Source: Achatina immaculata | Taxonomy: Eukaryota > Mollusca > Gastropoda > Stylommatophora > Achatinidae | Direction of reading: 5' to 3' | Assembly (NCBI GenBank): GCA_009760885.1 | Contig: CM019693.1 | Span: forward strand, 51,778,096-51,842,095 | DNA length: 64,000 nt | In this document: piece after piece, positions 22,973-32,590 of the stretch | Layout of the letters: each line of letters opens with the position of its first letter | Numbering within the stretch: the first letter of the stretch is position 1 | The notes under the pieces: generated by a model | Told to the model about the DNA's origin: nothing | What the model saw: only the letters and a program-made list of their open reading frames with translations | Database searches by the model: none | Translations under genes and position numbers: made by a program

Positions 22973-23765
22973 TTGCTGATGACATAACTCTTATCAGTAA
23001 CAATGTGAATTCCATGCAAGAAAAAACAATAGCCTGTCTTCACTGGCTAGCAAAATAGGACTTGAAATTAACAAGGACAAAACAAAAGTAATGAAAATTC
23101 CTCTCAATCAAAATGGAAAAATACACATAGAAGGGACAGATATTGAAGAAGTCAATCAATTTGCATACCTTGGCAGCTACATAGACCAGGATGGTGACAC
23201 TAGAAAGGAAGTTAGAATCAGAATTGCAAAAGCACCATCGATCTTCAAGAACCTTGAGAACATATGGAATTCAAAAGTTATAAGCACAAAAACTAAGTTA
23301 AGACTATTCAATTCAAATGTAATATCCACCCTCATTTATGCATGCGAAAGCTGGAAAACAACTAAATAAATAGAAAAGAAATTAGACTCTTTTGAAAACA
23401 AATGCCTAAGGAAAATACTCGGCAACAAGTGGAATGAATTCAAGAACAATGCAGAGATAAGACAGATGACTGAACAATAACCAGTCTCATGGGTGATCAG
23501 GAAAAGCAGATGGACATATGTTGGTCACTTGATGAGAAGAAATGATCAGAGAACCCCAAAACAAGCTATCAAGTGGAACACAACAGGCCGAAGAAAAAGC
23601 GGCAGACTGCATGAAACTCTGAAGAGGACATTATTAAGAGAGGCCAAATTAACAGGCATAAAATCCCTTGATGAGGTTGAAAGACTCGTCGAAGTCAGGA
23701 AAAATTGGCGAACTACCTTGCGAGCCCTATGTGACATTTAACGGCACGGGAAGGATATAAGATAT
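22973..23765 (+). pseudogene. C-type LINE 3' portion
   Basis: Begins at motif C (FADDITLISNNVNSMQE, near 22975) and runs to the 3' end. It includes NQFAYLGSYIDQDGDTRKEV and an open C-terminal frame 23493-23741 (SRWTYVGHLMRRNDQRTPKQ) ending at RALCDI and a stop. The terminal gcacgggaaggatataagat sequence follows at 23742. Two stops interrupt the upstream frame (about 23055 and 23367). It is 5'-truncated. Confidence 0.86.
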
Positions 23766-24587
23766 ACGATATAAGAAAAAGGAATAGGGGGTAATATTAT
23801 ATACAGAGTAAAAGAGGGTATGGTGTAGTAGTATACACAGAGTAGAATGGAGAACTGGGTAATAGTGTATACGGAGTAAAAGGGGGTAGGGCTGTAATAG
23901 TATATACAAAGTAAAAGAGGGTGGAGGTAATAGTATATATTGAGTAACAGGGGTAGGTGTAATATTATATAAAGAGTAACAGGGGGTAATAGTTTATAAA
24001 GATTAACAGGGGATGGGGGGTTATAGTATATATAGAGTAACAGGGGGTAGGGGGGTTATAGTATATATAGAGTAATAATGATATGGGTAATATTATAAAG
24101 AGTAATGGGGGTAGGGGGGGTTATAGTATATACAGAGTAACAGGGGGTAGGGGGGTTATAGTATATATAGAGTAATAATGATATGGGTAATATTATATAA
24201 AGAGTAACAGGGGGTAGGGGGTATAGTATATATAGAGTAACAGGGGGTAGGGGGGGGTTATAATATATATAGAATAACAATGGTATGGGTAATATTATAT
24301 AAAGAGTAACAGGGGGTAGGGGGGTATAGTATATATAGAGTAACAGGGGGTAGGGGGGTTATAATATATATAGAGTAACAATGATATGGGTAATGTTATA
24401 TAAGGAGTAACAAGGGGTAATAGTATATATATATATATATAATAACAGGAGGTAGGGGGTAATAGTATATATATAGAGTAACAGGAGGTAGGGGGTAATA
24501 GTATATATATAGAGTAACAGGGGGTAGGGGGAAACAGTATATATAAAGTAACAATGGATAGAGGATAGTAGTATTTTATTATATTCC
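23766..24587. repeat. Diverged 32-35-bp satellite
   Basis: Units such as agtatatatagagtaacagg followed by gggtagggggg alternate with shorter forms containing aatattatata. The family is that of the 14962-18425 array, with cagggg in place of aaaggg. A 32-bp C-family 3' tail sits at its right edge. Confidence 0.88.
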
Positions 24588-24619
24588 CGGCACGGGAAGG
24601 ATATAAGATATAAGATAAG
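24588..24619 (+). mobile_element. Extremely short C-type 3'-end copy
   Basis: Only the last 32 bp of the C family is present (cggcacgggaaggatataag and the ATAAG tail). gtatttta precedes it (24571) and gtattttag follows it (24619). This could be an abortive insertion with a target-site duplication and about nine extra bases. Confidence 0.6.
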
Positions 24620-24704
24620 TATTTTAGTTTTTTTCCTGTTCTTGAAGGTTTTTCGAGAATATAGTTGTGCTTGGCCGGTAGTATTTTTGTTTTGTTTTGT
24701 TTTG

Positions 24705-24924
24705 TAGTCTGTTTTTGTGTTGATAGTAGTCTGTTTTTGTGTTGATAGTAGTCTGTTTTTGTGTTGATAGTAGTCTGTTTTTGTGTTGATAGTAGTCTGT
24801 TTTTGTGTTGATAGTAGTCTGTTTTTGTGTTGATAGTAGTCTGTTTTTGTGTTGATAGTAGTCTGTTTTTGTGTTGATAGTAGTCTGTTTTTGTGTTGAT
24901 AGTAGTCTGTTTTTGTGTTGATAG
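24705..24924. repeat. 22-bp tandem satellite
   Basis: Ten nearly identical units (tagtctgtttttgtgttgat plus ag). They end about 50 bp short of Kv exon 2, on its downstream side in gene orientation. Confidence 0.95.
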
Positions 24925-24973
24925 CTTTAGTCAAGACATTTGAATCACCAAAAACAGTTCACGGGGAATTTAC

Positions 24974-25102
24974 TTGAGCGTTTGGTCGATATTATCAATG
25001 ACAGCCTTGTTTATGTCCCCTTTCTCGTAGATTTCCCAGCAACACTCGGAGATCAGGTCCTCTGGGATGTCCCAAAAAAGCATCTCGGATTTCATTGACA
25101 TA
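24974..25102 (-). CDS. Kv channel T1 domain, exon 2 (second half)
   Basis: The 129-nt exon reads, in phase with exon 1, [14 protein letters not shown] and then [13 protein letters not shown]. The pattern of an FW-x-I segment, then CCW and an aromatic, is the end of the Kv tetramerisation (T1) domain, which sets subunit assembly on the cytoplasmic face. The start is chosen at the AG acceptor (25104-25103) next to a pyrimidine-rich satellite. That gives phase 2, as needed by exon 1, and restores H-X5-C-X20-C-C with exactly 20 residues between the zinc ligands. The end is chosen at a GTAAAT donor (24973-24968). If unspliced, one more codon and TAA follow at once. The 489-codon frame through this exon and the satellite upstream is an artefact. 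The subfamily (Shab, Shaw or Shal) is not settled; Shaw-like is my guess. Confidence 0.82.
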
Positions 25103-25104
25103 CT

Positions 25105-28022
25105 GAAGGATGGAGAGAAGGATAAAGAGATGGATGAAGAGATGGATGGAGAGAAGGATGAAGAGAAGGATGGAGAGATGGATGGAGAGAAGGATGAAGA
25201 GATGGATGGAGAGAAGGATGGAGAGAAGGATGAAGAGAAGGATGGAGAGATGGATGGAGAGAAGGATGAAGAGATGGATGGAGAGAAGGATGGAGAGAAG
25301 GATGGAGAGATGCATAGAGAGATGTATGGAGAGATGTATGGAGAGATGTATGGAGAGATGGATGAAGAGATGGATGAAGAGATGGATGGAGAGAAGGATG
25401 AAGAGATGGATGGAGAGAAGGATGAAGAGATGGATGAAGAGAAGGATGGAGAGAAGGATGGAGAGAAGGATGAAGAGATGGATGGAGAGAAGGATGAAGA
25501 GATGGATGGAGAGAAGGGTGGAGAGAAGGATGGAGAGATGCATAGAGAGTTGTATGGAGAGACGTATGGAGAGATGTATGGAGAGACGTATGAAGAGATG
25601 GATGAAGAGATGGATGAAGAGATGGATGAAGAGTTGTATGGAGAGATGGATGAAGAGATGGATGAAGAGTTGTATGGAGAGATGGATGGAGTGATGGATA
25701 GAGAGATGTATGGAGAGATGTATGGAGAGATGGATGAAGAGATGGATGAAGAGATGGATGAAGAGATGTACGGAGAGATGGATGAAGAGATGGATGAAGA
25801 GATGGATGGAGAGATGGATAGAGATATGTATGGAGAGATGTATGGAGAGATGTATGGAGAGATGGATGAAGAGATGTATGAAGAGATGTATGGAGAGATG
25901 GATGGAGAGATGGATAGAGAGATGTATGGAGAGATGTATGGAGAAATGTATGGAGAGATGGATGAAGAGATGTATGGAGAGATGTATGGAGAGATGGATG
26001 AAGAGATGGATGAAGAGATGGATGAAGAGATATATGGAGAGATGCATAGAGAGATGGATGAAGAGATGAATGAAGAGATGTATGGAGAGATGCATAGAGA
26101 GATGGACGAAGAGATGTATGGAGAGATGCATAGAGAGATGGATGAAGAGATGTATGAAAAGATGCATAGAGAGATGGATGAAGAGATATATGGAGAAATG
26201 TATACAGAGATTGATGAAGAGATGTATGAAGAGATGTATGGAGAGATGGATGAAGAGATGTATGGAGAGATGTATGGAGAGATGTATAGAGAGATGGGTG
26301 AAGAGATGTATAGAGATAAGTAAGGGGAGATAGATGAAGAGATGTATGGAGATATGTAAGGGGAGATAGACGAAGAAATGTATGGACAGATATTTTGAGA
26401 GATCAATAGAGAGATCGATGGAAAGATGGATGAAGACATGTATGAACAGATGTATGGAGAGATGGATGGAGAGGTGTATGAACAGATGGATGGAGAAGTG
26501 GATGAAGAAAAGTATGGAAAGATGTATGGACAGATATATGGAGAGATGGACAGAGAGTTGGACGAAGAGATGTATGAAGAAATGGATGAAGAAAAAGATG
26601 AAGAGATGTGTGGACAGCTGTATGGAGAGATAGATGGAGAGGTAGATGAAGAGATGTATGAACAGATGTATGAACAGATGTATAGAGAGATGTATGGAGA
26701 AGTGTATGGAGAGATGTACGAATAGATGTATGGAGAGAAGGATGGAGAGGCGGATGAAGAGATGTATGGTGAGATGTATAGAAAGGTGGATGAAACGATA
26801 TATGGAGAGATGTATGGAGAGACATATGAACAGATATATGGAGAAATGGATGGAGAGTTGAATGAAGAGATATACGGAGAGATAGATGGAGAAGTGGACG
26901 AAGAGATGTATGGAGAGGTGGAGAAAGAAACGTATAGAGAGATGGACGAAGAGATGTATGGAGAGATATATGGAGAGGTGGACGAAGAGAAGTACGGAGA
27001 GATGAATGGAGAAGTGGACGAAGAGATGTACCGAGAGATGGACGAAGAGATGTATGGAGAGATGAATAGAGAGGTGGACGAAGAGATGTATAGAGAGGTG
27101 GACGAAGAGATGTACGGAGAGATGGACGAAGAGATGTATGGAGAGATGGACGAAGAGATGAATGGAGAGGTGGACGAAGAGATTTATGGAGATGTGGACG
27201 AAGAGATGTATGGAGAGCTGAATGAAGAGGTGGACAAAGAGATGTATGGAGAGGTGGACGAAGAGATGTATGGAGAGGTGAACGAAGATGTGTATGGAGA
27301 GGTGGACGAAGAAATGTATGGAGAGGTGGACGAAGAGATGTATGGAGAGGTGAATGGAGAAGTGGACGAAGAGATAAACGAAGAGATGAAAGGAGAGGTG
27401 GACGAAGAGATGTATGGAGAGGTGGACGAAGAGATGTATGGAGATGTGGACGAAGAGATGTATGGAGAGGTGGACGAAGAGATGTATGGAGAGCTGAATG
27501 AAGTGGTGGACAAAGAGATGTATGGAGAGGTGGACGAAGATGTGTATGGAGAGGTGGACGAAGAAATGTATGGAGAGGTGGACGAAGAGATGTATGGAGA
27601 GGTGAATGGAGAGGTGGACAAAGAGATAAACGAAGAGATGAAAGGAGAGGTGGACAAAGAGATGTATGGAGAGGTGGACAAAGAGATAAATGGAGAGGTG
27701 GAAGAAGAGATGTACAGAGAGGTGGACGAAGAGATAAATGGAGATGTGGAAGAAGAGATGTACAGAGAGGTGGACGAAGAGATAAATGGAGAGGTGGACG
27801 AAGAGATGTGTGGAGAGATGAGCGAAGAGATGTATGGAGAGGTGAATGGAGAGGTGGACAAAGAGATGTATGGAGATATGGATGAAGAGATGTATGGAGA
27901 GGTGGATGAAGAGATTTATAGAGAGGTGGACGAAGAGATGTATGGAGAGGTGGATGAAGACATGTATGGAGAGGTGGATGAGCAGATGTATGGAGAGGTG
28001 GATGAAGAGATTATGGAGAAGT
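25105..28022. repeat. 12-bp purine-strand satellite upstream of the exon 2 acceptor
   Basis: About 243 contiguous 12-mers (gatgnatgraga) keep one register for 2.9 kb without an apparent insertion or deletion. The plus strand is purine-rich, so the transcribed (minus-sense) strand is pyrimidine-rich up to the splice acceptor. The first part has tatgga and gatgaa units, and after about 26880 ggtggacgaaga units dominate. Long frames on both strands (25067-26323 and 26726-28024 plus, 24970-26439 minus) follow from the 12-bp period. Their EEMYGE or SSISPY peptides have no family features. Confidence 0.95.
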
Positions 28023-28606
28023 AATGAAGAACAAACGAACGAACATACTTTATTTTCAAAGGGTTAAGAATTGAGCACGCAGGCCCATCTGACATTCTGC
28101 CCTTTATCATACAGCTTTCACTCAGTCACAGTCATTCAGCATTTGTTATTGAGCATAATAATCATGAAGACACAATTAAATAATTACATTAATAAACTTA
28201 TCTCATGTCCATACACTCTACACTCTGATTTATGCAACAACATGAAATAAACTTGCATTCTTACATTCATTCAAAACTAACAAATTTATAGAAAAGCGGT
28301 ATTACATTTTTTTTTAATTTAAAAAATTACAACACTCAAGCCATACTTTAAACTACTTTAGACTATGCTTAGGAAGGCATATAGTCCATATCAAACACAC
28401 GTTGACAGAGTTTGAAGTTATATGAGCGAATGTTACTTATTAGTTTTATATAAGTCTGTAGGGCATTCCAAAGTGGGCAGCTGAGTAAGAGAAGCTTTTT
28501 TAAACATGTCAAGCCTTGGTTTTGGGAAACTACAGTTGCTTAAGCATTGAGTGTGTTTTGGGTTGGATTTTAACAACAACCATAGATAGGGTGGAGCATT
28601 GTGTGA

Positions 28607-29197
28607 TTAAATTTTATGAATTATCTTGGCATTGTTGAACAAAAATCTCTTCTTCAGGGGCAGAATATCAAGATGTTTGTCCTTATTTGTAATATGTGCT
28701 GCATGTTTGTCATCTATAAGCTTTACTGCTCGTTTTTGAAGTGAGTAAATTCTTTTCATATTTGACATGGAACAACCATCCCAGACTGTAAAGCAGTAGT
28801 CCAAGTGTGTTTGTATCTGTGATATGTAGTATATTTTTCTGGTGTCTATGTCAAGAAAATGTTTAATTTTAGTAAACTGGTAAACTTTTTGTGCAGTGAG
28901 TTTGGTTAGATTGTCTACATGATGATTCCAGCTGATGTGGTGGTCAATCATGAGACCTAGAGATTTATGTTTACTAACATTCTCTATCTGTGAAGTTCCA
29001 GCATGGAGCTGTGGTGTTGTTGGTGAATTTGTTAATTTCTGTCTTGTTGTAATGAGTATGGATTTTGTTTTGCTGGTGTTTATTAGCATTCTATTGTTAT
29101 TGCTCCAGTTAATTAGACTGTTTATTTTAATTTGAAGAGTTGACTCAAGGTTAATACAGTCATTGTCACTAGTATAAACTGTGCAGTCATCAGCCAA
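28607..29197 (-). pseudogene. E-type RT C-terminal region
   Basis: A 196-codon open piece starts at the catalytic ADD of motif C (MADDCTVYTSDND), then LINTSKTKSILITTRQK, SLGLMIDHHISWNHHVDNL (the LG..D..L.W..H pattern common to jockey/CR1-like RTs), THLDYCFTVWDGC and SLQKRAVKLIDDK. It ends in HKI and TAA, where sister copies continue into IMSHNAP. The upstream palm is deleted or frameshifted, so it is not functional. Confidence 0.84.
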
Positions 29198-29309
29198 GAG
29201 GTCACAAGATGATTTTTTAGATGAAGTGGAAGATCACTGATGTAGATGGTAAACAGGAGAGGACCAAGAATAGATTCCTGTGGAATGCCATTATCAACCA
29301 CAGATGAAC

Positions 29310-29861
29310 TTACCTTAAATCAAAAGTAGAGGTTGGTAGTGAAGATTTTAAGATATTGACTTCTTCTCTGAAGTGAATGCTGAACTCTTCACATGCGGGC
29401 ACATGATTATAACCCTGCAAGTCAGGCTGTTTTCTCTTGTTTGCTAGAATGTTAATTGCTTTCCAGACAGACTTACTGTCTGATTTATTCTGAAATAGGT
29501 TCATAAAGTAATTTCTCTTTTCTTGCCTAATTAAATACTGAACTCTATTTCCAAGTAACCGGTAGCTAGTGAATTCTTTAATTTTGTGGGCCTGATCCCT
29601 TTCCCTCATGACTTGCAATATCTCAGGTGTTATCCAGGGGGACTTGACTTGATGTTTAACTCTCACCTCTTTAATAGGAACATGCTTGTCAAATATGTCC
29701 CTGAAGGTTTTTATCCAGTATTCCAGGGCCTTATCAGGGTCAGTTGGTTGGTACACATGATCTGGAGGTGCTGCTTGTAACTCTTTCAGAAATGATTCTA
29801 ATCTGAATTTGCTAAAACTTCTAAATTTAATACTGCTATGTTTATTTTTGGGAATTTTCAA
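29310..29861 (-). pseudogene. E-type endonuclease-RT linker
   Basis: A 183-codon open piece lies between endonuclease and RT. It includes SFSKFRLESFLKELQAAP, ALEYWIKTFRDIFDKHVPIK, VKSPWITPEILQVMRERD and KRNYFMNLFQNKSDSKSVW, the usual linker of jockey/CR1-like ORF2 proteins. The endonuclease end lies just upstream in the same orientation. The piece runs into an internal deletion at 29310. Confidence 0.82.
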
Positions 29862-29979
29862 GCCATGTCATGTCCATGTGCAACAGACCAGATAGTGATC
29901 ACTCAGTGATGTGTGAGGGACTTTACATTCTATAATGTTTTCTGGATGAGCTACATATATGTGATCTATTAGTGTGGAT

Positions 29980-31317
29980 CCCCCGTGTGGTACCCGGGAT
30001 CTGCAAAGAATAGGACCACTGTACCCTACCATGCATGATTGTAAAAGGCGACTAAGGAGGGTTCAGCATAGGGCCAGCAACCCTATCTGGTAAAAAAACT
30101 ATCAGACTGCTACAGAAACGGAAGCAAGGGAAAAAGCAAACGCAGGTGGAAGGAGAAATGCTTATCAGGAAACTGAGCCCATGAAGGTTGTGGATGAAAG
30201 CCAGCCACTGGAAGTCCCTAGCCCGACTGCAGACCTCCTGGAACCTAAACACAAGATGCAAATAGGCAGCTGGAATGTAAGAACACTAAACCAGACTGGA
30301 AAACTAGCACAAACCATCAAGGAAATGCACAGATATAAATTAGACATACTAGGAATACAAGAAGCAAGATGGACAGGACAAGGCAAAAGGAAATTAACAA
30401 CACAGCACACAGAAGATACAATAATATGGTCAGGTAAAGAAGATCTTCATAAAGGAGGAGTAGCATTGATTATAACAAAAGAAGCATCAAGAGCATTCCT
30501 GAAATGGACCCCAATAAATGAGAGATTATTATATGCACGGTTCAACTCAAGATTCACGAAGCTGTCTATTATAGTTTGTTATGCACCAACAGAAGCAGCT
30601 GAAGAGGAATTAAAAGAAGATTTTTACAACAGCCTCCAAGCAACAGTAGAAACAATACCCAAGCATGAATGTACTCAGAGTAGATAGCAAGTTAGTGGAG
30701 GAGATCAACGAATTTGTATACCTTGGCAGCAGAGTAGTAGAAAATGGAGACAGCACAGAGGACATCAACAGCAGACTTACTAGAGCAAACCAGGCTTTTG
30801 CAATGCTGCAGACTATATGGAAATAAAAAAAACTAAGCATAAATATGAAAATCAGGATATTTAAGAGTAATGTTCTAAGTGTACTACTCTATGGAAGTGA
30901 ATGCTGGAAAATCACCAAAACCATAGAAAACAAGTTGAATTCTTTCCAGACTAAATGTTTACGAAGAATTAGACAAATATTTTGGCCAAACACCATAAGA
31001 AATAACATCTTATTAGCAGAAATGCAGATGAAGCCACTGACAACAATTATTGAGGAAAGACGCTGGCGATGGTTGGGACATGTGCTCTGAATGATTGACA
31101 ACTCACTACCAAAAATAGCACAAGATGGACACCACAGGGGAGCAGAAGTAAGGGTAGACCAAAAGAGACATGGAGAAGAACAACAGAAAAGATGTTGAGC
31201 AATAGAGGGCTCACCTGGGCAAGAGCAGAAAAAAAGGCGAAGGACAGGCATTTGTGGAAAACCCTTGCGGAAGCCCCATGTGCCCTGGGCACTTAAGGTT
31301 CAGAGAGAGAGAGAGAG
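29980..31317 (+). mobile_element. B-type RTE-like LINE nested in E, internally deleted
   Basis: A 1.34-kb copy starts in a 5' region (gtaaaaggcgactaaggagg near 30043). The endonuclease frame 30181-30687 has IGSWNVRTLNQTGKLAQ, LDILGIQEARWTGQGK and IIVCYAPTEAAEEE. At about 30665 it jumps to the RT C-terminal region: NEFVYLGSRVVENGD (near 30705), LLYGSECWKITK (near 30885), RWRWLGHVL followed by TGA at 31088. The GDFN/SDH part and the RT catalytic core are deleted. It ends in (GA)n at 31303-31317. attagtgtggat at 29968-29979 and attagtgtgaat at 31318-31329 form a 12-bp target-site duplication with one mismatch. Confidence 0.87.
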
Positions 31318-31810
31318 ATTAGTGTGAATGATGTTTCAGTTACTCTGGTAGGTTTAGTGATAATTTTGGATAAATTGTATGATAAAACAATATGTAGCAT
31401 CTGTTTGTCTGTAATTAATATTGAAATCTCCAAGAACAATTATATCCTTTAAAATAAAAGACAAAACATAATCCATCATACTTGTAAAGTGATTATACCA
31501 TGAAGCTGTTGCATTTGGATTATGATACAAAAAACCCAATTAAGATTTGGCTCTGCTTTGGAAGTTTGATTTCCAACCATATACATTCAATATCTGGTGT
31601 CTCAAAGTCTGTTCTACGGCAAGAGTGTATGGCTGTGGTAACATAATACAACTAATCCTGTCTCAAGCTTCCTAGTAGGGAAGTGAATTATAACCTTCTA
31701 TCCTAATGTCTTTGTCAGTTATATTTTTGTTTAGACGACTTTCTGCAAAGCCAAAGATGTGGAAGTTATAATTAACTATATTAGTTGCCTCAGAAAGTTT
31801 CCCTAACAGG

Positions 31811-32590
31811 TGGATAGATGGAGAGATTGATGGAGAGATGGTTCAAGAGATGGTTCAAGAGATGGTTCAAGAGATGGTTCAAGAGATGGTTCAAGAGATG
31901 TTGAATGGATAGTTAGAGAGATGAATGAAGAGATGGTTGAAGAGATGGTTGAAGGGATAGATGGATAAAGAGATGGTTGAAGAGATGAATGGATGGATGG
32001 ATGGATGGATGGATGAAGAGATGTATGAAGAGAAAGAAGAAGAGATAGATGAAGAGACAGATCAAGAGAAAGATCTCTTCATCTATTTCCTCATTTATCT
32101 CTTCATACATCCCTTCATACGTCTCTTCATACATCTCTGGAATCACCTATTCATCCTTCTCTTCATCTATCTCATAATTTATCTCTTCATATAACTCTTC
32201 ATCTATCTCTTTATCTATCTTTTCTTACATCTCTTCAGCTATCTCTTCATCCATCTCCTCATCCATGTCTTTATCTATCCTTCATTCATCTCTTCATCTA
32301 TCTCTTCATAATCTCTTCATACATCCCTTCTTACAACTCTTCATCGATGTTTCAAGAGACAGATGAAGATATAGATGAAGAGATGAATGAAGGATAGATA
32401 AAGACATGGATGAGGAGATGGATGAAGAGATAGCTGAAGAGATGTAAGAAAAGATAGATAAAGGGATGTATGAAGGGATGTATGAAAAGATGGCTGGAAA
32501 AATTAATGAATGGATTTATGAAGAGATGTATAAAGACATAGACAAAGAGGGATATATGAAGAAATAGATGAAGATATGTATGAAGAGAAT
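31811..32590. repeat. Satellite related to the 12-bp family, with orientation switches
   Basis: Units of gatgaagagatg and gatggttcaaga type are purine-rich on plus at 31811-32072. The array then flips to pyrimidine-rich (tctcttcatctatctc) at 32073-32350 and back to purine-rich to 32590. The flips create a long perfect inverted repeat, listed separately. Confidence 0.88.
32209..32463. repeat. Perfect inverted repeat, 93-bp arms
   Basis: Bases 32209-32301 are the exact reverse complement of 32371-32463 by my base-by-base comparison, with a 69-bp spacer. Both arms consist of the 12-bp-family satellite. The structure could extrude a cruciform or fold as a long RNA hairpin if transcribed. Confidence 0.88.

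Larger units (their letters stand above)
28025..31810 (-). mobile_element. E-type jockey/CR1-like LINE, interrupted by B
   Basis: Minus-strand LINE whose 3' end lies at 28025 next to the satellite. It carries an RT C-terminal part (28607-29197), a shifted motif-B region, a linker (29310-29861) and an endonuclease split by the B element. Removing 29980-31317 leaves the endonuclease in the right order: FAESRLN (near 31745), VLGDFNIN (near 31430), LIDHIYVAHPE (near 29960), SLSDHYLV (near 29905). Motif A and the fingers are missing between 29230 and 29310, an internal deletion. Confidence 0.86.

Noticed and set aside
1..24970. Search for later Kv exons (S1-S6, pore TVGYG)
   Set aside because: Unique stretches at 2271-2723, 12256-13121 and 14796-14961 gave no voltage-sensor or pore motif on minus. 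The exons are probably outside the window or were missed.
24970..26439. A 489-codon minus-strand frame ending in channel-like sequence
   Set aside because: Only the last 44 codons (Kv exon 2) are credible. The rest is the 12-bp satellite kept open by its period, and the exon boundary is marked by a splice acceptor at 25103.
25067..28024. Plus-strand frames of 418 and 432 codons rich in Glu, Met, Tyr and Gly
   Set aside because: Pure satellite translation with four-residue periods, stops between the two frames, and an open opposite strand. No start context, domain or splice signal supports a gene.
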